Assembly (NCBI RefSeq): GCF_900086725.1
Contig: NZ_LT574836.1
Span: 664,416-728,415 of the forward strand
DNA length: 64,000 nt
Direction of reading: 5' to 3'
Source of the DNA: Bariatricus massiliensis
GTDB taxonomy: Bacteria; Bacillota; Clostridia; Lachnospirales; Lachnospiraceae
Position 1 is the first letter of the stretch, and every line of letters starts with the position of its first letter. Below the pieces are notes generated by a model that worked only from the letters and a program-made list of their open reading frames with translations, was not told the origin of the DNA and did not search any database. The position numbers and the translations under genes were made by a program. Positions 42,112-51,639 of this stretch are shown here, piece after piece.

Positions 42112-42714
42112 ATGAGCAGCCGTATTGAACAGATTATCGAAGAGATTGAAGAGTATATTGACAGCTGTAAATTTCAGCCACTGTCTACTACGAAGATTAT
42201 TGTCAATAAGGATCAGATGGATGAGCTTCTTAGAGAACTTCGCATGAAGACACCGGATGAAATTAAGCGTTATCAAAAAATAATTGCAAATAAAGATGCC
42301 ATCCTTGCGGATGCACAGTCAAAGGCTGAAAGTATGATCGAGGAAGCACAGGTTCATACGAATGAGCTTGTGAGTGAACACGAAATTATGCAGCAGGCCT
42401 ATGCGCAGGCGAACGAGATTGTTATGGCGGCGACCGAGCAGGCACAGCAGATTCTGGATAATGCCACGAGCGATGCCAACGATATCCGTATCGGCGCTAT
42501 GCAGTATACAGATGATCTTATGGCCAACGCTGAGAGTATTATAGGGCATACACTGGATACTTATACGACCAAGTATGACGGTCTGGTGAACTCTCTTCAA
42601 GAATGTTATGATGTCGTGCGCAATAACAGAGCAGAACTGCAGGTGCCGGAGAAGTCTTCCAGAGGCTTGGAAGCGGAGTTTGGAAACGGTGAGGAGCTTC
42701 CACCTGTCGAATAA
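42112..42714 (+). CDS. Coiled-coil protein (DivIVA-like / ATPase subunit H-like), unknown function
   Basis: 200 residues, nearly all helical. Residues ~40-125 are rich in Ala, Glu and Gln with heptad spacing (IIANKDAILADAQSKAESMI, EQAQQILDNATSDANDI), like DivIVA proteins and V-ATPase subunit H, and databases often call similar proteins ATPases although no ATP site exists. The last 40 residues are acidic and disordered. It begins 2 bases after coaD, a common neighbour in Lachnospiraceae. Could be a cell-pole or division scaffold; this is inference. Confidence 0.7.
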   Translation: MSSRIEQIIEEIEEYIDSCKFQPLSTTKIIVNKDQMDELLRELRMKTPDEIKRYQKIIANKDAILADAQSKAESMIEEAQVHTNELVSEHEIMQQAYAQANEIVMAATEQAQQILDNATSDANDIRIGAMQYTDDLMANAESIIGHTLDTYTTKYDGLVNSLQECYDVVRNNRAELQVPEKSSRGLEAEFGNGEELPPVE

Positions 42715-42733
42715 GCCAAAAGCGTCAGCCGTA

Positions 42734-43678
42734 TTAATGGCAATAGTATATATAGAAAAAAGCGAACAGGCTGGTTACCACTGCGGTAATCAGCTTTTCT
42801 GTTATGTAGGGGAGCATGGGAAAACCGTTCTTCTGTACCATGCACTGCGTCTGAAAAGCGGCGCAAAGACCGCCGAAGGATACGAGAGCCATTGTCAGCG
42901 TATATCGCAGGGGAAGCGGGAAGGCGGTGCTCGTTGTCATTTTTACACCGGCTGTAATCTCCATGGAGGGCAGAAAGAGGCCGTTCCAGAAAAGTGAAGA
43001 TACCGGTAAGGTCTTGAGCAGTGCAAGCAGTATGGAAAATACAATAATGTAGCCCCCTACCTTCGTGATAGTCTCACAGCTGTCCATGATACATTGGTCT
43101 AATATCTTCAAAAAAGGACCCTTTTCTGCGCCGGAGAGAGCCGGCGGTGATGTCAGGGGGGATTCCGGTGCCCTGCGTCTTTTATAAAAGCACCGGAAGA
43201 GAAAGCTGGACAGTATGGGCGAGGCATATAAAATCAATATGCTCGGAAGGGCAAGACTCTTATCCTGCAGACTTTGCCATACTACATAACTCAATATAAA
43301 CATAGGGCTTGTATTATTACAAAAAGAGAGCAGATAAGCACCCTCCTCCCGGCCTATCAGCCCCTCCGTTACGAGGTCGGAAGCTATCTTGGCTCCCATC
43401 GGGTATCCGCACAGAAAGCCGCCCAGAACGGCGAAGGAAGCACTGCTTGAGATGCCAAATAATGGTCCTAATATAAGACCGGCTGTTTTAGAAATCAAGT
43501 GTACAGCATTGGTGCGGATAAGAAGCCCCGTGATGATCAGGAACGGGAAAAGAGTAGGAAGTACCGTGTTGAACCAGAGGAGAAGGCCTTGGGTAGCCCC
43601 ATTAAAAACTGTGTCCGGAAATGCGAGCATTACAACAAAGACTGTGCCTAAAAATATGACAAAAAAATAACGTTTCAT
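42734..43678 (-). CDS. YlbJ-like sporulation/nucleoside-recognition membrane protein
   Basis: 314-residue membrane protein with about eight helices and the Gate (nucleoside recognition) signature: LPTLFPFLIITGLL, FAVLGGFLCGYPMGAKIA and LLSFCNNTSPMFI. This is the YlbJ group, required for spore cortex formation in Bacillus and involved in membrane transport. It is on the minus strand next to coaD, as ylbJ is near coaD in Bacillus, which supports the call. Confidence 0.85.
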   Translation of the reverse strand: MKRYFFVIFLGTVFVVMLAFPDTVFNGATQGLLLWFNTVLPTLFPFLIITGLLIRTNAVHLISKTAGLILGPLFGISSSASFAVLGGFLCGYPMGAKIASDLVTEGLIGREEGAYLLSFCNNTSPMFILSYVVWQSLQDKSLALPSILILYASPILSSFLFRCFYKRRRAPESPLTSPPALSGAEKGPFLKILDQCIMDSCETITKVGGYIIVFSILLALLKTLPVSSLFWNGLFLPSMEITAGVKMTTSTAFPLPLRYTLTMALVSFGGLCAAFQTQCMVQKNGFPMLPYITEKLITAVVTSLFAFFYIYYCH

Positions 43679-43792
43679 AAAACCTCAAAAAGCTTGTTTT
43701 TTCTTAAGATATCTATATGGAAAAGGTTGACTTTTTATGTACAATATGACAGTATTGAATATGGAAATATTATATAGAAAAGGGGAAACGAA

Positions 43793-45232
43793 ATGGCAGT
43801 TTTAGAACAACTCAAACCTCAGGAAGTATTTCACTTTTTTGAGGAACTGTGCAAAATTCCGCACGGTACATTTGATACAAAGCGTATCAGCGATTATTGC
43901 GTAGAATTCGCAAAAGAAAGAGGATTGGAGTTCATTCAGGACGATGCGAACAATGTAATCATCCGTAAACCGGGAACAGCAGGCTATGAAGATAGTGAAC
44001 CGGTTATTATTCAGGGACATCTGGATATGGTATGTGAAAAGACAGAGGATTCCACTCATAATTTTGACACAGACGGTCTGGAGCTTTTGATTGAGGATGG
44101 TTATGTAACGGCAAAGGATACGACTCTTGGGGGAGACGATGGCATTGCGATTGCCTTTGCGATGGCCGTTCTGGACAGCAAAGATATTCCGCATCCGCCG
44201 ATTGAGGCAATTTTCACCACAGATGAAGAAGTAGGAATGGGCGGTGCGACTGCAATCGATATGAGTCCGATCAAGGGGAAAATGCTTCTGAATCTGGACT
44301 CTGACAATGAGGGCGTCATTGTAGCCGGATGCTCAGGAGGATATGTAGATACCGTGACGATTCCGGTTGAGAGAGAAGAACGCCAAGGCTCTGTAGTTAC
44401 AATTCAGGTTAAGGGGCTCAGAGGAGGACATTCCGGGCTGGAGATTCACGAGCAGAGAGGAAACTCCAATAAAATGATGGGCCGTCTTTTGAATCATTTA
44501 AATTTGAATACAGATATCGCACTTGTCGCTGTAGATGGAGGTACGAAGGATAATGTTATCACATCGATGACTACCGCGAAGGTTGTTGCTGCAGATGCAG
44601 ATGCGGTGGTTGAGATGGTGAAGGCTATGGAAGCCAATTGGTTTCAGGAATTTGCGGGGGAAGAACCGGGACTTACTGTTATAACAGAGGTATCCGATGA
44701 AACTGTGCAGGCGATGACGAAAGCGGCTACACAGAAAATCATTCACTTTGTATATAATTCCCCATACGGCGTGCAGGAGTACAGCCGTGCGCTGAAAGGG
44801 CTGGTAGAGACATCCCTGAACTGTGGAGTTGTAGCAACTTCCGAGACAGATGTCAAGGCTCTGCTGTATGTAAGAAGTTCTGTCAACAGCAAATTGGATG
44901 AGATGCATGAAGCGTTATGCGCATTTGCAGATATTCTCGGCGGAACCTGTGTGAAAGATAACGAGTATCCGGCATGGATGTACAAACATGATTCAAAGAT
45001 TCGTCCGCTTGTTATCGATACATATAAAGAAATGTTTGGAGAAGAGCCAATCGTGAATACCGTACATGCAGGTCTGGAATGTGGACTTCTTTCCGGTAAG
45101 AAACCGGATCTTGACTGTGTGTCCTACGGACCGGAGATGCTGGACATCCATTCTGTAGCTGAGAGATTGAATATTGAGTCTACCCAGCGTATGTGGGAAT
45201 TTACAAAAGAATTGTTAAAGAGATGTAAGTAA
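43793..45232 (+). CDS. pepD: Aminoacyl-histidine dipeptidase PepD (M20 family)
   Basis: 479-residue zinc dipeptidase of the M20C family that cleaves Xaa-His dipeptides such as carnosine. Metal ligands His76 and Asp78 in GHLDMVCEK, the bridging Asp in TLGGDDGIAIAF, and catalytic Glu in TTDEEVGMGGA. The dimerisation/lid domain (RGGHSGLEIHEQRGN) and the final HAGLECGLLSGK with ligands are complete. Cytosolic. A terminator follows directly. Confidence 0.95.
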   Translation: MAVLEQLKPQEVFHFFEELCKIPHGTFDTKRISDYCVEFAKERGLEFIQDDANNVIIRKPGTAGYEDSEPVIIQGHLDMVCEKTEDSTHNFDTDGLELLIEDGYVTAKDTTLGGDDGIAIAFAMAVLDSKDIPHPPIEAIFTTDEEVGMGGATAIDMSPIKGKMLLNLDSDNEGVIVAGCSGGYVDTVTIPVEREERQGSVVTIQVKGLRGGHSGLEIHEQRGNSNKMMGRLLNHLNLNTDIALVAVDGGTKDNVITSMTTAKVVAADADAVVEMVKAMEANWFQEFAGEEPGLTVITEVSDETVQAMTKAATQKIIHFVYNSPYGVQEYSRALKGLVETSLNCGVVATSETDVKALLYVRSSVNSKLDEMHEALCAFADILGGTCVKDNEYPAWMYKHDSKIRPLVIDTYKEMFGEEPIVNTVHAGLECGLLSGKKPDLDCVSYGPEMLDIHSVAERLNIESTQRMWEFTKELLKRCK

Positions 45233-45253
45233 ACTGCTCTGAGCAGCATAAAA

Positions 45254-46171
45254 GTGAGGTTTGGCTTTGGCCGGACCTCATTTTTTAATGTTTTTCACCG
45301 GGAAGACATAAGTATTAATAAAGCATATAAGAAAGCATGGTGTCTTTATTTGGCCCAAACGAAATTGAAAAGAAATCTGTTTCTATTTCTTGTACTGCTG
45401 GCTCTTTTTTCCGTACTTCTGCAAGAAAATCTGCAGGAGAGGGCAAGATGCAGCCGGCTGAAAAGCAATACGGTAATGTCAGATGGATTCCGACAGATGC
45501 AATTGTCAGAGCCTATGCTGAAAATGCTGGAAGGACTTCCTGTCGAAAAACGGGGGACAGCCGCGGGCATCTACTATTTGGAGAAGAAAGACAGCGATAA
45601 AAAGAATCTAAAAAAGGCACAAAATATGTGGGCGAAGCGTCCGGCGTGGGGGGAATATCTGGATATATGTAATGCGATATGGAATGACGTTACATATTTT
45701 CCGGTGCCTGTCTCCTCCAAGCATGAAAGTTATTCGGTAAGTTTCGTGGATTCATGGATGGGTGAACGTACATATGGAGGAAAAAGAGGACATGAGGGGA
45801 CGGATATCATGGCAAGTCAAAATACTCCCGGACTCTATCCGGTGGTCAGTATGACAGACGGTACTGTCGTGAGCAAAGGGTGGCTGGAAAAGGGCGGCTG
45901 GCGGCTTGGGATTTCAGCCCCTTCAGGCGGTTATTTTTATTATGCCCATCTGGATTCCTATGCAGATATTGAAGAAGGCGACACCGTCCGCGCCGGAGAA
46001 GTGATTGGGTTCATGGGGAACAGCGGGTACGGCCCGGAAGGGACGACAGGAGTGTTCGCGACACATCTGCATGTAGGGATTTATATCTACCCGCAGGGGG
46101 AAGAAATCAGTGTGAATCCATATTGGGTTTTGCGCCTCCTTGAAGAGAAAAAACTTTCCTGTTCTTTCTAA
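45254..46171 (+). CDS. Membrane-anchored M23 family metallopeptidase (start uncertain)
   Basis: Single-pass membrane protein (hydrophobic ~41-56 of the longest frame) with a C-terminal LytM/M23 domain: ligands in RGHEGTDIM and THLHVGIYI. It probably cuts peptidoglycan cross-bridges outside the cell, or is a regulator of amidases. The start is a puzzle: no ATG exists before the membrane helix. GTG at 45254 lies in the pepD terminator stem and would encode an odd 30-residue leader; TTG at 45350 would give a normal short cytosolic tail (AQTKLKRN) but has a weak ribosome site. I give the longest frame. Confidence 0.8.
   Translation: MRFGFGRTSFFNVFHREDISINKAYKKAWCLYLAQTKLKRNLFLFLVLLALFSVLLQENLQERARCSRLKSNTVMSDGFRQMQLSEPMLKMLEGLPVEKRGTAAGIYYLEKKDSDKKNLKKAQNMWAKRPAWGEYLDICNAIWNDVTYFPVPVSSKHESYSVSFVDSWMGERTYGGKRGHEGTDIMASQNTPGLYPVVSMTDGTVVSKGWLEKGGWRLGISAPSGGYFYYAHLDSYADIEEGDTVRAGEVIGFMGNSGYGPEGTTGVFATHLHVGIYIYPQGEEISVNPYWVLRLLEEKKLSCSF
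45255..45286 (+). terminator. Terminator after pepD
   Basis: TGAGGTTTGGC (45255-45265) pairs with GGCCGGACCTC-A (45270-45280) with two G-U pairs around a 4-base loop, followed by six T. It covers the first codons of the longest reading frame of the next gene. Confidence 0.8.
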
Positions 46172-46205
46172 CTATGGTATACTTAAACGATGTGGAGGAA
46201 CGAAT

Positions 46206-47591
46206 ATGAATTTACCGATTGCGTTTGAAAAAAAGATGAAGCACCTCTTAGGTGCAGAGTTCGATAAATATATCGCCTGTTATGAAAACCCGAGATATTA
46301 TGGACTTCGGGTAAATACAGGGAAGATAAGCGTAGAGAAATTCCAACAAATCTGTCCTTTTAAGATAACTCCTATTCCATGGATAGAGAACGGATTTTAT
46401 TATGACGGCGAGGAAGTGTCTCCGGCGAAACATCCCTACTATTTTGCAGGGCTCTATTATCTTCAGGAGCCAAGTGCCATGACACCTGCCAGCAGGCTGC
46501 CTATTGCGCCCGGTGAGCGGGTGCTGGATGTGTGTGCGGCGCCCGGCGGCAAAGCCACGGAGCTCGGGGCAAGACTTTGCAGGGAAGGCGTACTTGTGGC
46601 CAATGATATCAGCAGCTCCCGTGCGAAAGGGCTGCTGAAGAATCTGGAAGTGTTCGGAATCGGCAATATGCTTACTGTAAGTGAGGAGCCCGGACGGCTC
46701 ATGGACTATTTTCCAGAATATTTTGATAAGATTCTCATCGACGCTCCCTGCTCAGGGGAGGGCATGTTCCGCAAGGATAAGCGCATGATAAAGGCATGGG
46801 AAGAACATGGGCCGGAGTTCTTTGCCAAACTGCAGCGCAGCATCGTGACACAGGCGGCGTCTATGCTGCGCCCGGGAGGCATGATGCTTTATTCTACTTG
46901 TACCTTTGACGGACTGGAGAATGAAGAGACGGTAGAATATCTGCTGGAGTCCTGTCCGGAATTTCATCTTGTAGAGATGGAAGGATATGAAGGCTTTGTA
47001 TGCGGGAAGCCGGAGCATACGAAGAGCGGGAATCCTGACTTGACAAAGACTGTTCGTATCTTCCCGCACAGGATGAACGGAGAAGGACACTTTTTGGCAC
47101 TTTTACAAAAAGGGCAGGCAACTCCCCGCATGAAGCCGGCTTTAAAGTCAAAGTCTGGCGGGAAGTTGCCGGATGAGCTGGCAGAATTCTGCCAAGACGT
47201 CGCGTTTCCTCTCGCAGCCGAACGGCTGGATATCCATGGCGGGCGGGTATATTATATGCCGGACGGACTGCCGGAGCTTAGAGGCATCCGTTTCCTAAGG
47301 ACAGGCCTCCTGCTCGGTGAATTGAAGAAAAAACGTTTCGAGCCAAGTCAGGCTCTTGCTATGTATCTTAAAAAAGAGGAGTATGCGCATACATTGGATT
47401 TCACGCTCGAAGATGACAGAATCCGCCGCTATCTGAAGGGCGAAACAATTGACGTGGAAAGTATAGCCGGGCCGAAAGCGAAAGGATGGCATCTAGTCTG
47501 TGTGGATGGTTTTCCCCTTGGCTGGGGCAAGCTTTCGGGAGGCACTTTGAAGAATAAATATCTTCCGGGATGGAGGGATCAGTCCGTATGA
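46206..47591 (+). CDS. RsmF/RsmB-type rRNA cytosine-C5 methyltransferase
   Basis: 461 residues. SAM-binding CAAPGGKATEL at 110-120, catalytic Cys in DAPCSGEGMFRKD (near 180) and second Cys in YSTCTFDGLENEE, as in 16S/tRNA m5C methyltransferases. The C-terminal ~130 residues form the RsmF-specific extension with a PUA-like end (VDGFPLGWGKL). The ATG at 46206 has GGAGG upstream. It overlaps the next pseudouridine synthase gene as ATGA, linking two rRNA modification enzymes. Target base is not known (16S C1407 in E. coli RsmF). Confidence 0.93.
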   Translation: MNLPIAFEKKMKHLLGAEFDKYIACYENPRYYGLRVNTGKISVEKFQQICPFKITPIPWIENGFYYDGEEVSPAKHPYYFAGLYYLQEPSAMTPASRLPIAPGERVLDVCAAPGGKATELGARLCREGVLVANDISSSRAKGLLKNLEVFGIGNMLTVSEEPGRLMDYFPEYFDKILIDAPCSGEGMFRKDKRMIKAWEEHGPEFFAKLQRSIVTQAASMLRPGGMMLYSTCTFDGLENEETVEYLLESCPEFHLVEMEGYEGFVCGKPEHTKSGNPDLTKTVRIFPHRMNGEGHFLALLQKGQATPRMKPALKSKSGGKLPDELAEFCQDVAFPLAAERLDIHGGRVYYMPDGLPELRGIRFLRTGLLLGELKKKRFEPSQALAMYLKKEEYAHTLDFTLEDDRIRRYLKGETIDVESIAGPKAKGWHLVCVDGFPLGWGKLSGGTLKNKYLPGWRDQSV

Positions 47592-48292
47592 TTCGTCTGG
47601 ACAAATATTTGGCTGATATGGGCGTTGGCACGAGGAGTGAGGTAAAGAACTTTATCCGCAGAGGCATGGTGACTGTAGACGGCGCGGCCGCGTCAAGGCC
47701 GGAGCAGAAGATTCAGCCGGAGCGGCAGACGGTCATGGTGAACGGCAGTCAGGTATGCTATGTAGAATTTGAATATTATATGTTGAATAAGCCGGCCGGG
47801 GTAGTCTCGGCTGTGACAGATACAAGGGAGAAAACGGTTCTTGATTTACTGACTGGTAAAAAGAGGAAGGATTTGTTTCCGGTAGGACGTCTTGACAAGG
47901 ACACAGAAGGGCTTCTGCTAATTACGAATGACGGAGAGCTCTCACACCGGCTGTTATCTCCTTCCAAACATGTGGACAAGACGTATTTTGCACGTATACA
48001 GGGGCGGGCCACCGCGGATGATATACGGGCATTTTCAGAAGGAATCGATATCGGGGATGAAAAGCCTGCCCTGCCGGCGGTGCTTAAAATACTGAAAACG
48101 GGAGATACTTCTGAGGTAGAAATTACAATTCAAGAAGGACGGTTCCATCAGGTGAAGCGTATGTTCGAAGCGGTGGGCAAAAAGGTAATCTATTTGAAGC
48201 GCCTTTCCATGGGGAGCGTTGTGCTGGATGAAACACTTCCGCCGGGAGGATACCGGGAATTGACGAAAGAGGAGTTGGAGCGATTATGTTAG
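47588..48292 (+). CDS. RsuA/RluB/E/F-type pseudouridine synthase
   Basis: 234 residues: N-terminal S4 RNA-binding domain (MIRLDKYLADMGVGTRSEVK), then the catalytic domain with YMLNKPAGVVSA and GRLDKDTEGLLLITNDG carrying the active-site Asp. It resembles RsuA (16S U516) more than RluB. The start overlaps the methyltransferase stop by 4 bases; the ATG at 47588 is preferred over the longer frame. Its end overlaps the HAD gene start by 7 bases. Confidence 0.94.
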   Translation: MIRLDKYLADMGVGTRSEVKNFIRRGMVTVDGAAASRPEQKIQPERQTVMVNGSQVCYVEFEYYMLNKPAGVVSAVTDTREKTVLDLLTGKKRKDLFPVGRLDKDTEGLLLITNDGELSHRLLSPSKHVDKTYFARIQGRATADDIRAFSEGIDIGDEKPALPAVLKILKTGDTSEVEITIQEGRFHQVKRMFEAVGKKVIYLKRLSMGSVVLDETLPPGGYRELTKEELERLC

Positions 48293-48957
48293 AGCAGATA
48301 GAGGCTGTTATATTTGATATGGATGGTACACTCGTAGATTCTATGTGGGTCTGGACAGCTATCGATCAGGAATATATAGACAATTATCATCTGACGGTGC
48401 CGGAAGATTTCCATACGGCCATCGAAGGGATGAGCTATACAGAGACCGCACAATATTTTCTTGACAGCTTTCCCCAGCTCCCTCATACTTTGGATGAGAT
48501 AAAACAGGAATGGTTTCAAATGTCTCTTGACAAGTATACCCACGATGTCCATTTGAAAGAGGGAGCCGAAACATTTATACGGGAAATACGCAGAAGGGGA
48601 ATCCGCACGGGAATCGCAACCAGCAATGACAGGAAGCTTGTGGAACAATCTCTGCAGGCCATGGGAGTCGCCGGCCTGTTCGATACAATCAGCACCGGAT
48701 GCGAGGTGAAGCGTGGAAAGCCTGCGCCGGATGTATATTTGAAGGCGGCGGAGAATTTAAAAACGCCGCCCAGAGAGTGTCTGGTATTTGAGGATGTGCC
48801 CATGGGGATACTGGCCGGAAAGAACGCAGGCATGAAAGTCTGTGCGGTCGACGATTGGTTCTCACGCCCTCAGGAGGCAAAGAAAAGGCAATTGGCGGAT
48901 TATTATACCCACCATTACGATGAGATATTGAATCATACATTTGAGGTATTAGGATGA
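48286..48957 (+). CDS. HAD family hydrolase (beta-phosphoglucomutase-like)
   Basis: 223-residue HAD phosphatase: motif I FDMDGTLVDS with nucleophile Asp11 and Asp13, motif II ATSND, motif III Lys in CEVKRGKPAPDVY, motif IV VFEDVPMGILAG. The cap is the small helical kind placed after motif I, as in beta-phosphoglucomutase and PGP-like enzymes. Substrate unknown. The start overlaps the upstream gene by 7 bases, and the end overlaps the YgiQ gene by 4 bases. Confidence 0.93.
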   Translation: MLEQIEAVIFDMDGTLVDSMWVWTAIDQEYIDNYHLTVPEDFHTAIEGMSYTETAQYFLDSFPQLPHTLDEIKQEWFQMSLDKYTHDVHLKEGAETFIREIRRRGIRTGIATSNDRKLVEQSLQAMGVAGLFDTISTGCEVKRGKPAPDVYLKAAENLKTPPRECLVFEDVPMGILAGKNAGMKVCAVDDWFSRPQEAKKRQLADYYTHHYDEILNHTFEVLG

Positions 48958-50837
48958 GCAGAGGATTTTTGCCGGTAACAAGAACAGAAATGAAAGAGCG
49001 GGGCTGGGATGAGGTCGACTTTGTCTATGTGAGCGGGGATGCATATGTGGACCACCCTTCCTTCGGACATGCCATCATAACACGGCTGCTGGAGGCCCAT
49101 GGATACCGGGTCGGAATCATCGCGCAGCCCGACTGGAAGGACAAAGAGAGTGTCTGCGTTTTCGGGGAGCCAAGACTGGGCTTCCTTGTTTCCGGGGGCA
49201 ATATGGATTCCATGGTGAATCATTATACCGTTTCCAAGAAGAGACGGAGGCAGGATTCCTATACGCCGGGCGGTGAGATGGGACGGAGGCCCGATTATGC
49301 GGTGGTGGTCTATGGCAATCTGATTCGGCAGACTTATAAGAACACGCCTATCATTTTGGGCGGGATTGAGGCCAGCTTAAGAAGGCTTGCCCATTATGAC
49401 TATTGGTCTGACAAGCTGAAACGCTCCGTACTTTTGGATTCCGGCGCCGATTTGATTTCCTATGGTATGGGCGAGCACTCGATCGTGGAAATCGCGGACG
49501 CACTGGCGGCGGGAATCGATGTCAAGGATATTACGTTCATTGACGGAACAGTCTGTAAGGTGAAGAGTCTGGACAGTGTATACGATGCAGTTGTCTTGGA
49601 GCCTTATGAGGCGATGAAGCAGGATAAGCTGCTCTATGCAAAGAGCTTCTATACGCAGTACTGCAATACCGACCCTGTCGCAGGCAAACGTTTGGCAGAG
49701 CCCTATTCGGAGCATTTATATGTGGTACAGAATCCACCCGCAAAGCCGCTTACGCAGGAAGAGATGGATTTTGTCTACGGGCTTCCCTATATGCGCACTT
49801 ATCATCCTTCTTACGAGAAGGCCGGGGGTGTGCCTGCCATCGCGGAGGTCAAGTTCAGCCTGATCAGCAACAGAGGATGTTTTGGAGCCTGCAGCTTTTG
49901 CGCGCTCACCTTTCATCAGGGAAGGATTATTCAGACGAGAAGCCACGCCTCCTTGCTGGATGAGGCAGAGGGATTTACAAAAGACAAAGAGTTCAAGGGA
50001 TATATTCATGATGTGGGAGGCCCTACGGCCAACTTCCGTGCGCCGGCCTGTGATAAGCAGCTGAAGCACGGGGCCTGTGTGAACAAGCAGTGCCTGTTTC
50101 CAAAGCCTTGTAAGAATCTAAAGGCAGATCATCAGGACTATCTGGAACTTCTTCGGGAGCTGCGGAGGCTTCCGGGGGTAAAGAAGGTCTTCATCAGATC
50201 CGGAATCCGATTTGATTATCTACTGGCAGACCGTGATGAATCTTTTTTTAAGGAATTATGTCAGTACCATGTCAGCGGGCAGTTAAAAGTTGCCCCGGAG
50301 CACGTGTCGGATCCGGTATTGTCCATGATGGGGAAGCCGGAGCATGCAGTCTATGAGGAATTCGCCAAAAAATACAAACGATGGAATGAAAAGCTAAATT
50401 TAAAGCAGTACTTGGTTCCTTATCTGATGTCTTCCCATCCGGGGTCGACGCTGAAGGATGCGGTAAAGCTGGCAGAGTATCTGCGGGATTTAGGCTATAT
50501 GCCGGAGCAGGTGCAGGACTTTTATCCGACGCCGTCCACAATATCTACCTGCATGTACTATACAGGAGTAGACCCGAGGACGATGAAACCGGTCTATGTA
50601 CCAAAAAATCCTCACGAAAAAGCAATGCAGCGTGCGCTCATTCAATACAGGAATCCACAGAACTATGATTTGGTGGCTGAGGCGTTGAAAAAGACGGGAC
50701 GTATGGATCTTATCGGATTCGGGGAAACGTGTTTGATCCGGCCGAGAAAGCTCCACGCCGAGAGGGAGGCAGGCGCCGGGAAGAGAAGCGCCGTTAAGAA
50801 GAAGGCCATCCGTAATGTGCATAAAAAGAAGAGGTGA
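48954..50837 (+). CDS. YgiQ family radical SAM protein
   Basis: 627 residues. An N-terminal cobalamin-binding-like part (1-~200), then the radical SAM 4Fe-4S motif CFGACSFC near residue 312 within ISNRGCFGACSFCALTFHQG, and the YgiQ-type C-terminal part (HVSDPVLSMMGKPEHAVYEE, YPTPSTISTCMYYTGVDP). Lys/Arg-rich C-terminus suggests RNA contact. Length and motif order are those of the family (UPF0313). Reaction unknown. It overlaps the HAD gene by 4 bases. Confidence 0.96.
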   Translation: MSRGFLPVTRTEMKERGWDEVDFVYVSGDAYVDHPSFGHAIITRLLEAHGYRVGIIAQPDWKDKESVCVFGEPRLGFLVSGGNMDSMVNHYTVSKKRRRQDSYTPGGEMGRRPDYAVVVYGNLIRQTYKNTPIILGGIEASLRRLAHYDYWSDKLKRSVLLDSGADLISYGMGEHSIVEIADALAAGIDVKDITFIDGTVCKVKSLDSVYDAVVLEPYEAMKQDKLLYAKSFYTQYCNTDPVAGKRLAEPYSEHLYVVQNPPAKPLTQEEMDFVYGLPYMRTYHPSYEKAGGVPAIAEVKFSLISNRGCFGACSFCALTFHQGRIIQTRSHASLLDEAEGFTKDKEFKGYIHDVGGPTANFRAPACDKQLKHGACVNKQCLFPKPCKNLKADHQDYLELLRELRRLPGVKKVFIRSGIRFDYLLADRDESFFKELCQYHVSGQLKVAPEHVSDPVLSMMGKPEHAVYEEFAKKYKRWNEKLNLKQYLVPYLMSSHPGSTLKDAVKLAEYLRDLGYMPEQVQDFYPTPSTISTCMYYTGVDPRTMKPVYVPKNPHEKAMQRALIQYRNPQNYDLVAEALKKTGRMDLIGFGETCLIRPRKLHAEREAGAGKRSAVKKKAIRNVHKKKR

Positions 50838-50842
50838 GTAGT

Positions 50843-51610
50843 ATGAGAATTGCAATAGTAACAGGGGCGTCTTCCGGGCTTGGACGAGAATTCGTGCGGC
50901 AACTGGAACACTTCTACAGAGAGCTGGATGAGATCTGGGTCATAGCAAGGAGAGAAGAGCGCCTCGTTGAACTGAAAAAGGAAATGAAGACCTATGTTCG
51001 TGTTTTTGCCGGTGATATGGAGCAGAGCTTGGTATATAAGCAGGTGAAGAACCGGCTGGAGAACCAAAATCCCGATGTGCGCATGCTGGTCAACGCCGCC
51101 GGTTTCGGTAAAATAGGAACGGTAAGCGATGTTGCACAGGAGGATAAGAACCTTCAGCTCCGCATGATTGACTTGAACTGCCGGGGATTGACAGAGATGA
51201 CCTGCGTCTGCCTGCCGTGGATGTCCCGTGGGAGCCGCATTGTCAATCTAGCCAGTGCGGCCGCGTTCTGCCCGCAGAGTGGATTTGCAGTTTATGCGGC
51301 GACAAAGTCCTATGTCTTGAGTTTCTCTAGAGGTCTTGGGGCTGAACTTAAGGATAAGGGAATCTGGGTGACAGCAGTATGCCCCGGCCCAGTGGATACC
51401 GAATTTTTTCAAGTGTCCGGCTCCGCCGGCAGCCTGATGAAAGAATCTGTCATGGCAGAGCCTTACGATGTAGTACGGCAGGCGCTTCTGGACGTCAGAG
51501 AGAAAAAAGAGCTTTCTGTATATGGGGCTGCGATGAAGGGCGCTGAAGCCGCGGCAAAACTTCTGCCGCACAGTCTGGTCATGAAGGCCATGGAAAAATG
51601 GGGACGCTAA
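50843..51610 (+). CDS. SDR family NAD(P)-dependent oxidoreductase
   Basis: 255 residues: cofactor loop TGASSGLG (7-14), NAAGFG, and the active-site pair Ser in NLASAAAF and Tyr-x-x-x-Lys in YAATKSYV. The PGPVDTEFF follow-on is typical. Resembles the DltE/YqjQ-like classical SDR group with lipid or sugar substrates. The ATG at 50843 is set by AGAGGTGA. It follows YgiQ after 5 bases. Substrate unknown. Confidence 0.93.
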   Translation: MRIAIVTGASSGLGREFVRQLEHFYRELDEIWVIARREERLVELKKEMKTYVRVFAGDMEQSLVYKQVKNRLENQNPDVRMLVNAAGFGKIGTVSDVAQEDKNLQLRMIDLNCRGLTEMTCVCLPWMSRGSRIVNLASAAAFCPQSGFAVYAATKSYVLSFSRGLGAELKDKGIWVTAVCPGPVDTEFFQVSGSAGSLMKESVMAEPYDVVRQALLDVREKKELSVYGAAMKGAEAAAKLLPHSLVMKAMEKWGR

Positions 51611-51639
51611 AACATTAGAATTACGAAGAGGAAGAAATC

